DNA of 64,000 nucleotides. Origin: Flavobacteriia bacterium (GTDB lineage: Bacteria > Bacteroidota > Bacteroidia > Flavobacteriales_D > Crocinitomicaceae). This document shows positions 43,903 through 52,452 of the stretch, piece after piece. The notes below the pieces were generated by a model that searched no databases, was not told the DNA's origin, and saw only the letters and a list, made by a program, of their open reading frames with translations. Location: positions 1 to 64,000 of the forward strand of contig CANLGD010000005.1 of NCBI GenBank assembly GCA_947490145.1, given 5' to 3'. Position numbers and translations under genes: made by a program. The number at the start of each line of letters is the position of its first letter. Position 1 is the stretch's first letter.

Positions 43903-44892
43903 ATGGCTTCTGATAACTTTGTAGATTACGTAAAAATTCATGGAACTTCTGGAAACGGTGGTGGAGGATCTACGCATTATAGACGTGAAAAATACATTCC
44001 AATGGGTGGTCCAGATGGTGGAGATGGTGGTCGTGGTGGTCACGTAATCTTGCGCGGAAACACGCAACTTTGGACACTTTTGCATTTGAAATTTCAAAAA
44101 CATGTAAAAGCTGGTCATGGAGCACACGGTTCTGGAAACATGAAAACGGGTTCACAAGGAACAGACAAATACATTGAAGTTCCTATCGGAACTATAGCTC
44201 GCGATGCCGAAACAAATGAATTTTTATTTGAAATTTCTTCGGATGGTGAAGAAAAAATATTGGTTCAAGGAGGACGAGGAGGAATGGGAAATAATCATTT
44301 CAAATCATCCATAAATCGTTCGCCATCTTATTCTCAACCGGGAGAAGAAGGAAGAGAAGGTTGGAAAATATTAGAATTAAAAGTCCTTGCAGATGTGGGT
44401 CTGGTTGGTTTTCCGAATGCAGGAAAAAGTACTTTACTTTCAGTTTTATCGGATGCAAAACCTGAAATTGGAAATTACGCTTTTACAACCTTAAGACCAA
44501 ATTTGGGAATTGTAAAATACCGAGATTTCCGTTCTTTTGTAATGGCCGATATTCCTGGAATTATCGAAGGAGCATCTGAAGGAAAAGGAATTGGTTTGCG
44601 TTTTTTAAGACATATTGAACGAAATTCATTACTTTTATTTATGATTTCCGCCGATTCTGACGACATCAATAAAGAATATGAGATTTTATTGAATGAATTA
44701 AAACAATACAATCCTGAATTGTTGCACAAAGATCGAATTTTAGCAATCACAAAATCTGATATGCTGGACGATATTTTGAAGCAGCAAATTGAAGTAGATT
44801 TACCAAAAATTCCGTATTTATTTATTTCCTCCTTAGCTCAACAGGGTTTAAACGAATTGAAAGATTTGATTTGGAAAGAATTGAATCCATAA
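43903..44892 (+). CDS. obg: GTPase Obg (CgtA), ribosome assembly factor
   Basis: 329 residues. The glycine-rich Obg fold covers residues 1-158 ([30 protein letters not shown]). The GTPase domain then has G1 [10 protein letters not shown]3 [15 protein letters not shown]4 TKSD and G5-like ISSLAQQG. There is no C-terminal OCT domain. Obg binds the 50S subunit during assembly and responds to GTP and ppGpp. It follows adk after 129 bases of repeat-containing spacer (short AAAAATCT repeats just before the start). Confidence 0.97.
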   Translation: MASDNFVDYVKIHGTSGNGGGGSTHYRREKYIPMGGPDGGDGGRGGHVILRGNTQLWTLLHLKFQKHVKAGHGAHGSGNMKTGSQGTDKYIEVPIGTIARDAETNEFLFEISSDGEEKILVQGGRGGMGNNHFKSSINRSPSYSQPGEEGREGWKILELKVLADVGLVGFPNAGKSTLLSVLSDAKPEIGNYAFTTLRPNLGIVKYRDFRSFVMADIPGIIEGASEGKGIGLRFLRHIERNSLLLFMISADSDDINKEYEILLNELKQYNPELLHKDRILAITKSDMLDDILKQQIEVDLPKIPYLFISSLAQQGLNELKDLIWKELNP

Positions 44893-44897
44893 ATTAA

Positions 44898-45026
44898 TGA
44901 TTACAGATTACAAATTATCTGCGGAGCTGCCTTTGGCGGCGGCAGATTACAGATTGCTTCGCTTTCAAAATAATTTTATTCAAAGCGAAGCAATCTGTAA
45001 TTTGTAATCTCCCAATCTGTAATTAC
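44898..45026. repeat. GATTGCTTCGC palindrome, copy C, without a gene
   Basis: Perfect 19-bp arms at 44947-44965 and 44982-45000 enclose a 16-base loop, and outer ATTACAGATT words extend it over the whole obg-queG spacer. The left flank contains a GC-rich sub-hairpin, ATCTGC to GCAGAT (about 44917-44947, with GCTGCC-TTT-GGCGGC inside), unlike the AT-rich surroundings. The arms share ACAGATTGCTTCGC with copies A and B near sufC. It runs right up to the queG start codon. Confidence 0.88.
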
Positions 45027-45953
45027 ATGAAAACCAAAGAAAGTCATACTATAATTGTTAAAAAAATCGCTCAAGATTTAGGGTTTTTGCATTGTGGTAT
45101 TTCAAAAAGTGGATTTTTAGAAGATGAAGCTAAAAGATTAGAAAATTGGCTGAAAAACGGCTTTCATGGCAAAATGCATTACATGGAAAATTATTTTGAC
45201 AAACGTTTAAACACCGCTTTATTAGTTGAAGATTCTAAGTCAGTCGTGTCTTTGTTGTTGAATTATTATCCTACTGAATTTCAAAATGAAGATTTGCCAA
45301 AAATTTCTAAATATGCTTATGGAAATGATTACCACGAAGTCATAAGAGGAAAATTAAATCAATTTTTGGATCAAATAAAATTGCAAATTGGAGAAGTTCA
45401 TGGTCGAGTTTTTGTTGATTCTGCTCCAGTGATGGATAAAGTTTGGGCGAAAAAGGCTGGTTTAGGATGGATTGGGAAAAATGGAAACCTAATCAATCCA
45501 AAAAACGGATCTTTTTTCTTTATTGCAGAATTAATAATCGATTTGGATTTAGAAGTTGATTCAGCAATAAAAGATTATTGCGGTACTTGTACGAAATGCA
45601 TTGATGCTTGTCCAACAGATGCTTTAAGTACACCATACATTGTCAATGGATCTAAATGCATTTCTTACCTGACAATTGAATTAAAAGATGAAATTATTCC
45701 ATCTGGTTTTGAACAAAAAATGAATAATTGGGCTTTCGGCTGCGATATCTGCCAAGACGTCTGTCCTTGGAATCGATTTTCAAAACCTCATTCTGAAGAA
45801 GAATTTACCTTAAATAAAAATTTAATTAACCTTTCTAAAAGCGATTGGCTAGATATGGAAAAACATACCTTTTCTATTCTAGCAAAAAATAGTCCAATTA
45901 AACGAACAAAATTGAAAGGTATGAAAAGAAATATTTTGTCTTTGTCTAATTAA
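45027..45953 (+). CDS. queG: Epoxyqueuosine reductase
   Basis: Cobalamin- and Fe-S-dependent enzyme that reduces epoxyqueuosine to queuosine in tRNA. 308 residues. N-terminal family motifs are [18 protein letters not shown] and [20 protein letters not shown] with IGKNG after it. Two [4Fe-4S] sites follow: [16 protein letters not shown] and [11 protein letters not shown]. It is shorter than E. coli QueG because it lacks the C-terminal HEAT-like part, as many Bacteroidetes homologues do. Its upstream region is the palindrome copy C. Confidence 0.94.
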   Translation: MKTKESHTIIVKKIAQDLGFLHCGISKSGFLEDEAKRLENWLKNGFHGKMHYMENYFDKRLNTALLVEDSKSVVSLLLNYYPTEFQNEDLPKISKYAYGNDYHEVIRGKLNQFLDQIKLQIGEVHGRVFVDSAPVMDKVWAKKAGLGWIGKNGNLINPKNGSFFFIAELIIDLDLEVDSAIKDYCGTCTKCIDACPTDALSTPYIVNGSKCISYLTIELKDEIIPSGFEQKMNNWAFGCDICQDVCPWNRFSKPHSEEEFTLNKNLINLSKSDWLDMEKHTFSILAKNSPIKRTKLKGMKRNILSLSN

Positions 45954-46072
45954 TTTCAATTGAAATAAAGATTTAATTTTGTCTCACGTAAACTTTTGAA
46001 TAGGAATAAGTTTTATATTAACTCAATAATTCTTAATTTTACACATCTTTCTAAGATATAAAGTTTAGTACA

Positions 46073-46366
46073 ATGAGAATAAGCGAAGAAACAGTAAATC
46101 ATATTGCGCATTTAGCACGTTTAAAATTTGACGGTGACGAAGTGAAATCCATTCAAATAGATTTGGAAAACATGATTTCTTTTATGGGAAAATTAAATGA
46201 ATTAGAAACTTCAGATCTTGAACCACTTCTTTTTATGTCAGACGAAGTAAATGTTCTAAGAGAAGATATTGCTGTTGAAACTATTAGTGCCAAAGAAGCC
46301 TTAAAAAATGCCCCTAAAAAAGATTCAGATTATTTTAGAATCCCAAAAGTTCTGGATAAAAAGTAA
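46073..46366 (+). CDS. gatC: Asp-tRNA(Asn)/Glu-tRNA(Gln) amidotransferase subunit C
   Basis: 97 residues. The motif HIAHLARLKFDGDEV near residue 10, SFMGKLNELETSDLEPLLFM and the C-terminal KDSDYFRIPKVL are those of GatC, the small stabilising subunit of the GatCAB transamidase that makes Gln-tRNA(Gln) and Asn-tRNA(Asn). gatA and gatB are not adjacent, which is common. It is followed by the structured element at 46426-46500. Confidence 0.95.
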   Translation: MRISEETVNHIAHLARLKFDGDEVKSIQIDLENMISFMGKLNELETSDLEPLLFMSDEVNVLREDIAVETISAKEALKNAPKKDSDYFRIPKVLDKK

Positions 46367-46425
46367 AATGTATTTTTACTTTTATTGAAATACTGATATT
46401 ATTCTTTATAAAAATACTCGCTCCC

Positions 46426-46500
46426 TAGCCCTGATTGCAGTATTAACTCCTGTTGTCATTTAACTGCAAAATACTGGAGTGGAAAGCAGGAAAAAGCGCC
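46426..46500 (+). ncRNA. Structured intergenic element, copy 2 (possible Flavo-1-like RNA)
   Basis: It begins TAGCCCTGATTGCAG and ends GGAAAGCAGGAAAAAGCGCC, the same ends as copy 1 at 1387-1466. CAGTATT (46438-46444) can pair with AATACTG (46470-46476). ACTCC (46446-46450) can pair with GGAGT (46476-46480); the two pairings cross, so a pseudoknot is possible. It lies between the convergent gatC and paaZ genes. Confidence 0.42.
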
Positions 46501-46513
46501 TAAATAAATTATA

Positions 46514-48562
46514 TTAATTCTGATCGATCTTTCTAACCATCGTTAAAATGGTAGCCAAAGCAACGGTTTCTCCAGTTTCGTCAAAAACATCCACTAAAAA
46601 CTTCACAATTCCTTTTGCAATGTCGTCTTCTGAACGTTTTTCTTGATCTATTTTTTCTTTTACTGTAAATCTTACACCGAGTGTCGCTCCTGGATAAACT
46701 GGTTTCGTGAAACGCGCTTCTTCAATACCGTAATTCAACAAAACTGGTCCTTTTTTTGGATCAACAAATAAACCAGCAGCTTTTGAAAGTACAAAATATC
46801 CATGTGCTACACGGCGTTCAAAAATTGTTCCTTCCAAAGAAGTTGCATCCATGTGGGCATAAAAGTTATCACCAGAAACATTAGCAAAATTTACAATATC
46901 AGCATCAGTTACAGTATGTTTGTGTGTAAAAACTGTTTCGCCAATTACCATTTCTTCAAAATGTTTTCTAAAAACATGCGGATCTGCCTCTGGCATTTCT
47001 GCTCCAACTTGAAATTGTTGTGTTATTTGTGTCAAGGTCGTTGGATGTCCTTGAATTGCAGTTCTTTGTAAATAATGCATAACTCCTCGTTTTCCACCCA
47101 TTTCTTCTCCGCCTCCAGCTCTCCCTGGTCCTCCATGTGTCAAAAGTGGCATTGGTGAACCGTGTCCAGTACTCTCCTTTGCGCAATCTTTGTTTAAAAT
47201 CAAAATTCTACCGTGCATACTTGCAGCACCAATAACGTATTCGGTTGCTTCTTTGTCATTTGGTGTTACAATTGACGAGACCAAAGAACCTTTCCCCATT
47301 CTTGCTAACTCAATTGCATCTTCGATGTGCTTATATGGCATAATTGTTGAAACTGGACCGAAGGCTTCAATTTCATGGCAGTCAGTTTTATTGAAAGGGT
47401 CATTATTCATAAATAATATGGGTGAGAAAAATGCTCCTTTTTCAGAATCTCCACCAGTGATTTCTACTTCGTTTACATTTCCATAAACGATTTCTTGCGA
47501 TAAAGCCAATCTATTTACGCTTTCTCTCACACGATCAACTTGGATTCTTGTTGCTAAGGAGCCCATGCGAACGCCTTCCAACGATGGATCTCCAATTTTT
47601 GTTGAAGCCAAACGAGCAGCAATTGCTTTTTGAACTTCATCTAATAAGTTGTCCGGTACAATTATTCTTCTGACAGCTGTACATTTTTGTCCAGCTTTTA
47701 CGGTAATTTCTTTGGTTGTTTCTTTAATGAACAAATCAAATTCAGCTGTTCCAGGTATTGCAAATTTTCCTAAAATTGTTGCATTCAAAGAATCTGCTTC
47801 CAAATTGAAAGCCACACTTTTATCTGCAATTTGTGGCAAAGCTTTCAACACTTTTCCAGTATGTGCACTTCCAGTGAAAGTTACGGTATCTTCTATATCA
47901 ACAAAATCAAGTATTCCACGACCCAAACCGCAAACTAATTGCAGCGAACCTTCAGGTAAAATTTTAGAATCAATAATGTCTTTTACCATTAATTCTGTTA
48001 AAAAACAGGTAAACTCTGACGGTTTCACGATACATGGAACGCCAGCCATTAAATTTACAGCGATTTTTTCCAACATTCCCCAAATTGGAAAATTAAAAGC
48101 ATTGATATGAATTGCAACCCCTCGCTTAGGAGTCATAATATGATGTCCGATAAAGGATCCATTTTTTGAAAGTGGAGCAGCAACTCCGTCAACATAATAT
48201 GGTAAATCAGGAAATTGTTTTCTCAAACTCGCATTCGCAAAAACATTTCCAATTCCTCCTTCAATATCAATCCATGAATCAACTCTTGTTGCTCCAGTTA
48301 AAGCACTTAATTGATAATATGATTCTTTTTTTTCTTGTAAAAATAAAGCCAAAACTTTTAACATTCGGCCTCTTTCTTGGAAAGTCATTTTACGTAATAT
48401 GCTTCCTCCAGTGCTCCGACCATAATTTAAAATAGACTCATAATCAAGTCCTTTACTCGAAGTATTGCCGATTAAATCGCCATTTAAAGCATTGTATAAA
48501 TTAGTTTCAACACCTTCTCCTGCTTGCCATTTTCCTTGAACGAAATTTTTTACTTGAATCAT
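46514..48562 (-). CDS. paaZ: Bifunctional PaaZ: oxepin-CoA hydrolase and aldehyde dehydrogenase
   Basis: 682 residues. The first 520 or so are an aldehyde dehydrogenase with NAFNFPIWGMLEKI, FTGSAHTGKV, the general-base region FNLEADSLNA and the catalytic cysteine in AGQKCTAVRRI. The last 150 are a MaoC-type hot-dog domain (DADIVNFANVSGDNFYAHMD) that hydrolyses the ring. Together they open oxepin-CoA in phenylacetate breakdown and oxidise the aldehyde formed. The other paa genes (paaABCDE, paaG, paaJ) are not in the window, so the pathway must be split or elsewhere. Confidence 0.94.
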   Translation of the reverse strand: MIQVKNFVQGKWQAGEGVETNLYNALNGDLIGNTSSKGLDYESILNYGRSTGGSILRKMTFQERGRMLKVLALFLQEKKESYYQLSALTGATRVDSWIDIEGGIGNVFANASLRKQFPDLPYYVDGVAAPLSKNGSFIGHHIMTPKRGVAIHINAFNFPIWGMLEKIAVNLMAGVPCIVKPSEFTCFLTELMVKDIIDSKILPEGSLQLVCGLGRGILDFVDIEDTVTFTGSAHTGKVLKALPQIADKSVAFNLEADSLNATILGKFAIPGTAEFDLFIKETTKEITVKAGQKCTAVRRIIVPDNLLDEVQKAIAARLASTKIGDPSLEGVRMGSLATRIQVDRVRESVNRLALSQEIVYGNVNEVEITGGDSEKGAFFSPILFMNNDPFNKTDCHEIEAFGPVSTIMPYKHIEDAIELARMGKGSLVSSIVTPNDKEATEYVIGAASMHGRILILNKDCAKESTGHGSPMPLLTHGGPGRAGGGEEMGGKRGVMHYLQRTAIQGHPTTLTQITQQFQVGAEMPEADPHVFRKHFEEMVIGETVFTHKHTVTDADIVNFANVSGDNFYAHMDATSLEGTIFERRVAHGYFVLSKAAGLFVDPKKGPVLLNYGIEEARFTKPVYPGATLGVRFTVKEKIDQEKRSEDDIAKGIVKFLVDVFDETGETVALATILTMVRKIDQN

Positions 48563-48767
48563 TTTTAAAAATTTTTGTTAAAGTTAAACAAGATTTCAAA
48601 AAGAGTATTATAAAATTGAAAAATATAAGCTATAAATCAATAATTAGAACTAACTTCACCAAAGTTCTAGCAAATTTTCAAATAATAATTTAGGCATTGA
48701 TTAAAGCCTGAAATTTTCCTTTTCAACTTACAAAAAGTATTTTTGCTTTAAATTTCAATTTTTTTAA

Positions 48768-49001
48768 ATGAGTTGGTTAATTAAAAATAATAAGTTACAA
48801 AAAGAATTCTCTTTTAAATCGCAGACAGAGTTGGCAATTTTCATGCTTAAAATTGCGCAATATGCGGACGAAGTTTCTCATCACCCCGATATTCAAATTT
48901 ATAAATGCTCGTTTATTAATATTGAATTATTTACTCATGAAACTAATACAATAAGTGAAAAAGACTACCAACTTGCAAAATTTATTGATACTGCTTATTA
49001 A
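48768..49001 (+). CDS. Pterin-4a-carbinolamine dehydratase family protein
   Basis: 77 residues, shorter than the usual 95-115. It contains EVSHHPDIQIYKCSFINIELFT, where HHPD is the pterin-binding motif of PCD/DCoH (PhhB) proteins, and ISEKDYQLAKFID, the C-terminal helix. PCD dehydrates 4a-hydroxy-tetrahydrobiopterin after aromatic amino acid hydroxylation. The N-terminal strand is trimmed. A TATTTTTG box lies near 48738-48745. No phenylalanine hydroxylase gene is nearby. Confidence 0.85.
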   Translation: MSWLIKNNKLQKEFSFKSQTELAIFMLKIAQYADEVSHHPDIQIYKCSFINIELFTHETNTISEKDYQLAKFIDTAY

Positions 49002-49050
49002 AAATAGAGCAAAAACCTTACCTTTGTAAAAAAACGAAATAATATTAAAC

Positions 49051-49938
49051 ATGAGAAAACAGCCGACAATTTTCTTTTATTTACTGGGAGCTTATGTTAT
49101 TTTGCAATTTTCTTGGTGGGCTTATCATATCATTCAATTAACACAAGAAGTTGGTTATCCAGAAGCTGCAGTCAGTAAGAGAATTGGAATGATTATCGGT
49201 GAAGGTTTGGTTTTCTTTTTGATTTTAATTTTTGGTTTGTGGAGAATTATGAAATCCATTAAAAAGGAACATGAATTAGCAAAAAGACAACATAACTTTT
49301 TACTTTCTGTGACACATGAGTTAAAAACTCCTTTAGCCTCAACTAAATTATATCTGCAAACTTTGTTGAAAAGAAATTTTGAAGCGGAAAAACGAGAAGA
49401 ACTTTTACAAAAAGCACTTTTAGAAAATTTACGTTTAGAAGAAATAGTTGATGCAATTTTGATATCTGCTAGAATAGAAAATAGAACTTTTGAAATACAC
49501 AAAGAAAAAATTAATTTGGCAGATGAAATTCAGAAGATTGTAATGCAATACATTCCAAAATACAGTAAAGAATTTTTTAAATTGAACATCAAAGATACAG
49601 AAATTGAAACCGATATTTTTATGTTCAAAACAATTGTCATAAATTTAATTGAGAATGCTATAAAATATGCAGGAACGGAGAAAATAATTAATATTGAATT
49701 AACAAAAAAAGAACAACGTAATTTATTACGTATATCCGATTTTGGGCCAGGAATTTCAAAAGAAAATAGAGAAATTATCTTTCAAAAATTTGTTAGACTT
49801 GAAAATGAAGAAACAAGGTCAAAAAAAGGAACAGGTTTGGGACTTTTTATCGTGAAAGAATTTACAAATCTAATAGGGGGAGAAATTGAATACAAAGAAA
49901 ATGTGCCCAGTGGAGCTATTTTCGAACTTACTTTTTAA
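49051..49938 (+). CDS. Two-pass sensor histidine kinase
   Basis: 295 residues. Two membrane helices (about 8-29 and 46-66) enclose a very short loop, so there is no large sensor domain outside. The H-box is SVTHELKTPLASTKLYL with His89. The ATPase domain has NLIENAIKYAG, DFGPGIS and GTGLGLFIVKEF. No response regulator is adjacent, so its partner is unknown. A TACCTTTG box at 49019-49026 is a perfect -7 element 25 bases before the start, although no -33 box was found. Confidence 0.93.
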   Translation: MRKQPTIFFYLLGAYVILQFSWWAYHIIQLTQEVGYPEAAVSKRIGMIIGEGLVFFLILIFGLWRIMKSIKKEHELAKRQHNFLLSVTHELKTPLASTKLYLQTLLKRNFEAEKREELLQKALLENLRLEEIVDAILISARIENRTFEIHKEKINLADEIQKIVMQYIPKYSKEFFKLNIKDTEIETDIFMFKTIVINLIENAIKYAGTEKIINIELTKKEQRNLLRISDFGPGISKENREIIFQKFVRLENEETRSKKGTGLGLFIVKEFTNLIGGEIEYKENVPSGAIFELTF

Positions 49939-49961
49939 ATAGACAGTTAGATTTTAAGATG

Positions 49962-50025
49962 TTAGGACATATTTACACAAAAGTCCTAATAGCTTGATAT
50001 CCAAAAGTCCTAATATCTGGAACAA
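49962..50025. repeat. TTAGGAC / GTCCTAA repeats before gpmI
   Basis: TTAGGAC (49962-49968) is mirrored by GTCCTAA (49983-49989), and AAAGTCCTAATA occurs twice in the same direction (49980-49991 and 50014-50025). The second copy ends one base before the gpmI start. Confidence 0.5.
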
Positions 50026-50026
50026 G

Positions 50027-51544
50027 GTGAAAAAAAACGTAGGATTAATTATTTTAGATGGTTGGGGTCTCGGAGATCACTCGCAATCTGACGCTATATA
50101 TAATGCAAATACTCCATATATGGATTATCTTTTGCAAACTTACCCAAATGCAACCTTAAACACTTCTGGTGAAGATGTAGGTTTACCAGACGGGCAAATG
50201 GGAAATTCAGAAGTTGGCCATTTGAATATTGGTGCTGGAAGAATCGTATATCAAGAACTTAGTCGCATAAATTTATCAATTAGTGATGGTGAGTTTTTTG
50301 AAAATGAGCAGTTAAAAAAAGCATTTCAAACAGCGAAAGATAAAAATGTTGCAATTCATTTTATGGGTTTAGTTTCAAAAGGCGGTGTTCATAGTTCACA
50401 AGATCATTTGTATGCCCTATGCAAAATGGCGGAAGATTGTAAAATTGAAAATTCATTCATTCATGCTTTTACAGATGGTAGAGATTGTGACCCAAAAAGT
50501 GGATTGAATTTCATGAAAGAATTGCTCGAAAAAGAGAATATCAAATCAACAAAAATCGCATCCATTATTGGAAGATATTTTGCAATGGATCGAGATAATC
50601 GTTGGGAAAGAGTAAAAAAAGCATATGATGCAATGGTTAATGGAATTGGAGAACCGTTTGATAATCCAATTGAAGCATTTGAAAAATCGTATCAAAATAA
50701 CATTACTGATGAATTTTTTAAACCAACGGTGGTATCAAATGATCCAAATTCTCGCATAAAAGATGGTGATGTTGTTATTTCATTTAATTTTAGAACAGAT
50801 AGACCTAGAGAAATAACAATTGCATTAACGCAAAAAGATTTTGCAGATCAAAACATGCATAAACTTAATTTGGAATATTACACCATGACTAATTATGATG
50901 CAAGTTTTAAAAATGTGGAGGTAATTTTTGACAAGGATAATTTAAAAAATACCTTGGGTGAAGTTCTTTCTAAGTTAGGAAAAACACAAATTCGAATTGC
51001 TGAAACAGAAAAATATCCACATGTTACCTTCTTTTTTAGCGGAGGAAGAGAAATCGAATTTGAAGGAGAAAATCGTATTATGGTGAATTCTCCAAAGGTT
51101 GCAACGTATGATTTACAGCCTGAAATGAGTGCTTTTGAAGTAAAAGAAAAAATCATCGCTGAAATAGAAAAAAACAAACCAAATTTCTTTTGTTTGAATT
51201 TTGCAAATCCAGATATGGTTGGGCATACCGGAATTTATAAGGCGATCATTAAGGCTGTAGAAACAATCGATTCTTGTTTAAAAGAAGTCAGTGAAGCTGC
51301 CAAAAAATTAGATTATGAATTAATTATAATCGCTGATCATGGCAATGCTGACTTTGCTTTAAACGCTGATGGCAGTCCGAATACAGCTCATTCTTTAAAT
51401 CCTGTTCCATTTATCTTGGTAACAAATGATAAGGTAAAGTTGAACAGTGGGATTTTAGCTGATGTTGCGCCAACGATTTTAAACAGAATGAAACTTGCCT
51501 CTCCATTAGAAATGACAGGCAAAAATTTGGTTGAAAATTATTGA
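50027..51544 (+). CDS. gpmI: 2,3-bisphosphoglycerate-independent phosphoglycerate mutase
   Basis: Interconverts 3- and 2-phosphoglycerate using two Mn ions. 505 residues from a GTG start at 50027, where the family begins (KKNVGLIILDGWG). This start puts the phosphoserine at residue 61 in MGNSEVGHLNIGAGR, close to the Ser62 of known enzymes. Metal motifs include ADHGNAD near the C-terminus and GHTGIY. The frame is open to a TTG at 49994, but those 11 codons are repeat sequence. With pfkA it provides glycolysis in this genome. Confidence 0.95.
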   Translation: MKKNVGLIILDGWGLGDHSQSDAIYNANTPYMDYLLQTYPNATLNTSGEDVGLPDGQMGNSEVGHLNIGAGRIVYQELSRINLSISDGEFFENEQLKKAFQTAKDKNVAIHFMGLVSKGGVHSSQDHLYALCKMAEDCKIENSFIHAFTDGRDCDPKSGLNFMKELLEKENIKSTKIASIIGRYFAMDRDNRWERVKKAYDAMVNGIGEPFDNPIEAFEKSYQNNITDEFFKPTVVSNDPNSRIKDGDVVISFNFRTDRPREITIALTQKDFADQNMHKLNLEYYTMTNYDASFKNVEVIFDKDNLKNTLGEVLSKLGKTQIRIAETEKYPHVTFFFSGGREIEFEGENRIMVNSPKVATYDLQPEMSAFEVKEKIIAEIEKNKPNFFCLNFANPDMVGHTGIYKAIIKAVETIDSCLKEVSEAAKKLDYELIIIADHGNADFALNADGSPNTAHSLNPVPFILVTNDKVKLNSGILADVAPTILNRMKLASPLEMTGKNLVENY

Positions 51545-51596
51545 ATAACAAAAAATTAAAATATCCCTTTTACCATATAGTGAAATACAAAAGATA

Positions 51597-51628
51597 GTTT
51601 TTTGTGGCTATTACAATCTACAAAAAAC
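51597..51628. terminator. Possible bidirectional terminator between gpmI and the LytTR gene
   Basis: GTTTTTTGT (51597-51605) and ACAAAAAAC (51620-51628) form a 9-bp AT-rich stem between two convergent genes. It is weak because of its low GC. Confidence 0.4.
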
Positions 51629-51639
51629 CAATCTAGATT

Positions 51640-52380
51640 CTATAAATTCTCTAAAATCCTAAAGAAAATATCTCTTTTTGCTGGGGAAATTGGAACTTCT
51701 GAACCATCTTTCATAATTACAGTCCCACCGTTAGCTTTATCGTAACGATCAACAAAATCTAAGTTCACCAAATGAGATTGCTGAACACGCAAGAAGTTAT
51801 GTCCTGTCAATAAGGTTTCATAATCTTTTAATGTTTTAGAAACCAATATTTTTTTGTGGTCAACCAAATAAAATGAAGTATAGTTTCTATCTGCTTCGCA
51901 ACGAATAATTTTATCCAAATCAATTACATGAACACTTTCTTGTGTTTTTAAAACCAGCCTTCTTTTTTGAGAAGGTTGAATATTTTGTTGCAAGGCATCA
52001 TATTGAGATTCTTCTCTCTTATGATCAATACTTTCAATTGCTTTTTCAATAGATTTTTTTAACTCTTCAGGATCAATTGGCTTTAAAATATAATCCAAAG
52101 CACTGAATTTTATAGCTTTAATAGCAAATTCTTCATGAGCAGTAATGAATATTACTTCAAAATTTTTTTGAGGAATCATTTTCAACATATCAAAACCTGT
52201 TCCGTCAGGCATTTGAATATCTAAAAAAACAATATCCGGTTTTATTTCTTGAATTGCTTTTAATCCAGATACAACATTTTCACCAACTGGAAAGGTTTCA
52301 ATTCCAAGATCAAAAGATTCTATTAACTTTGCAATTAATTCCCTTGTTCTTTTTTCATCATCTATTATTACTGCCTTCAT
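51640..52380 (-). CDS. LytTR-family response regulator
   Basis: 246 residues. The receiver domain has the acidic pair in VIIDDEKR (Asp7, Asp8), the phospho-acceptor Asp54 in IVFLDIQMPDG, and the lysine in LKPIDPEEL. From about 145 a LytTR DNA-binding domain follows (IRCEADRNYTSFYLVDHKKI; VQQSHLVNLDFV). It lies 72 bases downstream of the TPR histidine kinase on the same strand, and the pair fits the LytS/LytR-type two-component systems that are very common in Bacteroidetes. Targets cannot be told. Confidence 0.94.
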   Translation of the reverse strand: MKAVIIDDEKRTRELIAKLIESFDLGIETFPVGENVVSGLKAIQEIKPDIVFLDIQMPDGTGFDMLKMIPQKNFEVIFITAHEEFAIKAIKFSALDYILKPIDPEELKKSIEKAIESIDHKREESQYDALQQNIQPSQKRRLVLKTQESVHVIDLDKIIRCEADRNYTSFYLVDHKKILVSKTLKDYETLLTGHNFLRVQQSHLVNLDFVDRYDKANGGTVIMKDGSEVPISPAKRDIFFRILENL

Positions 52381-52452
52381 AAGTGATTAATTCTTAAACC
52401 GTTTGTAGTAGAAAAAGTAGTTTTTCATTTCTCAGTAAAGTAAAAGTAATAA

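Noticed and set aside
47649..48110. Rightward open frame of 153 codons opposite paaZ
   Set aside because: It is antisense to a well-conserved aldehyde dehydrogenase domain and shows no protein-like motif.
49962..50025. CRISPR-like repeats
   Set aside because: There are only two copies of a 12-base word without regular spacers, and no cas genes.
49994..50026. Eleven extra N-terminal codons of gpmI from a TTG
   Set aside because: They are made of repeat sequence, and the GTG at 50027 places the catalytic serine at the family position.
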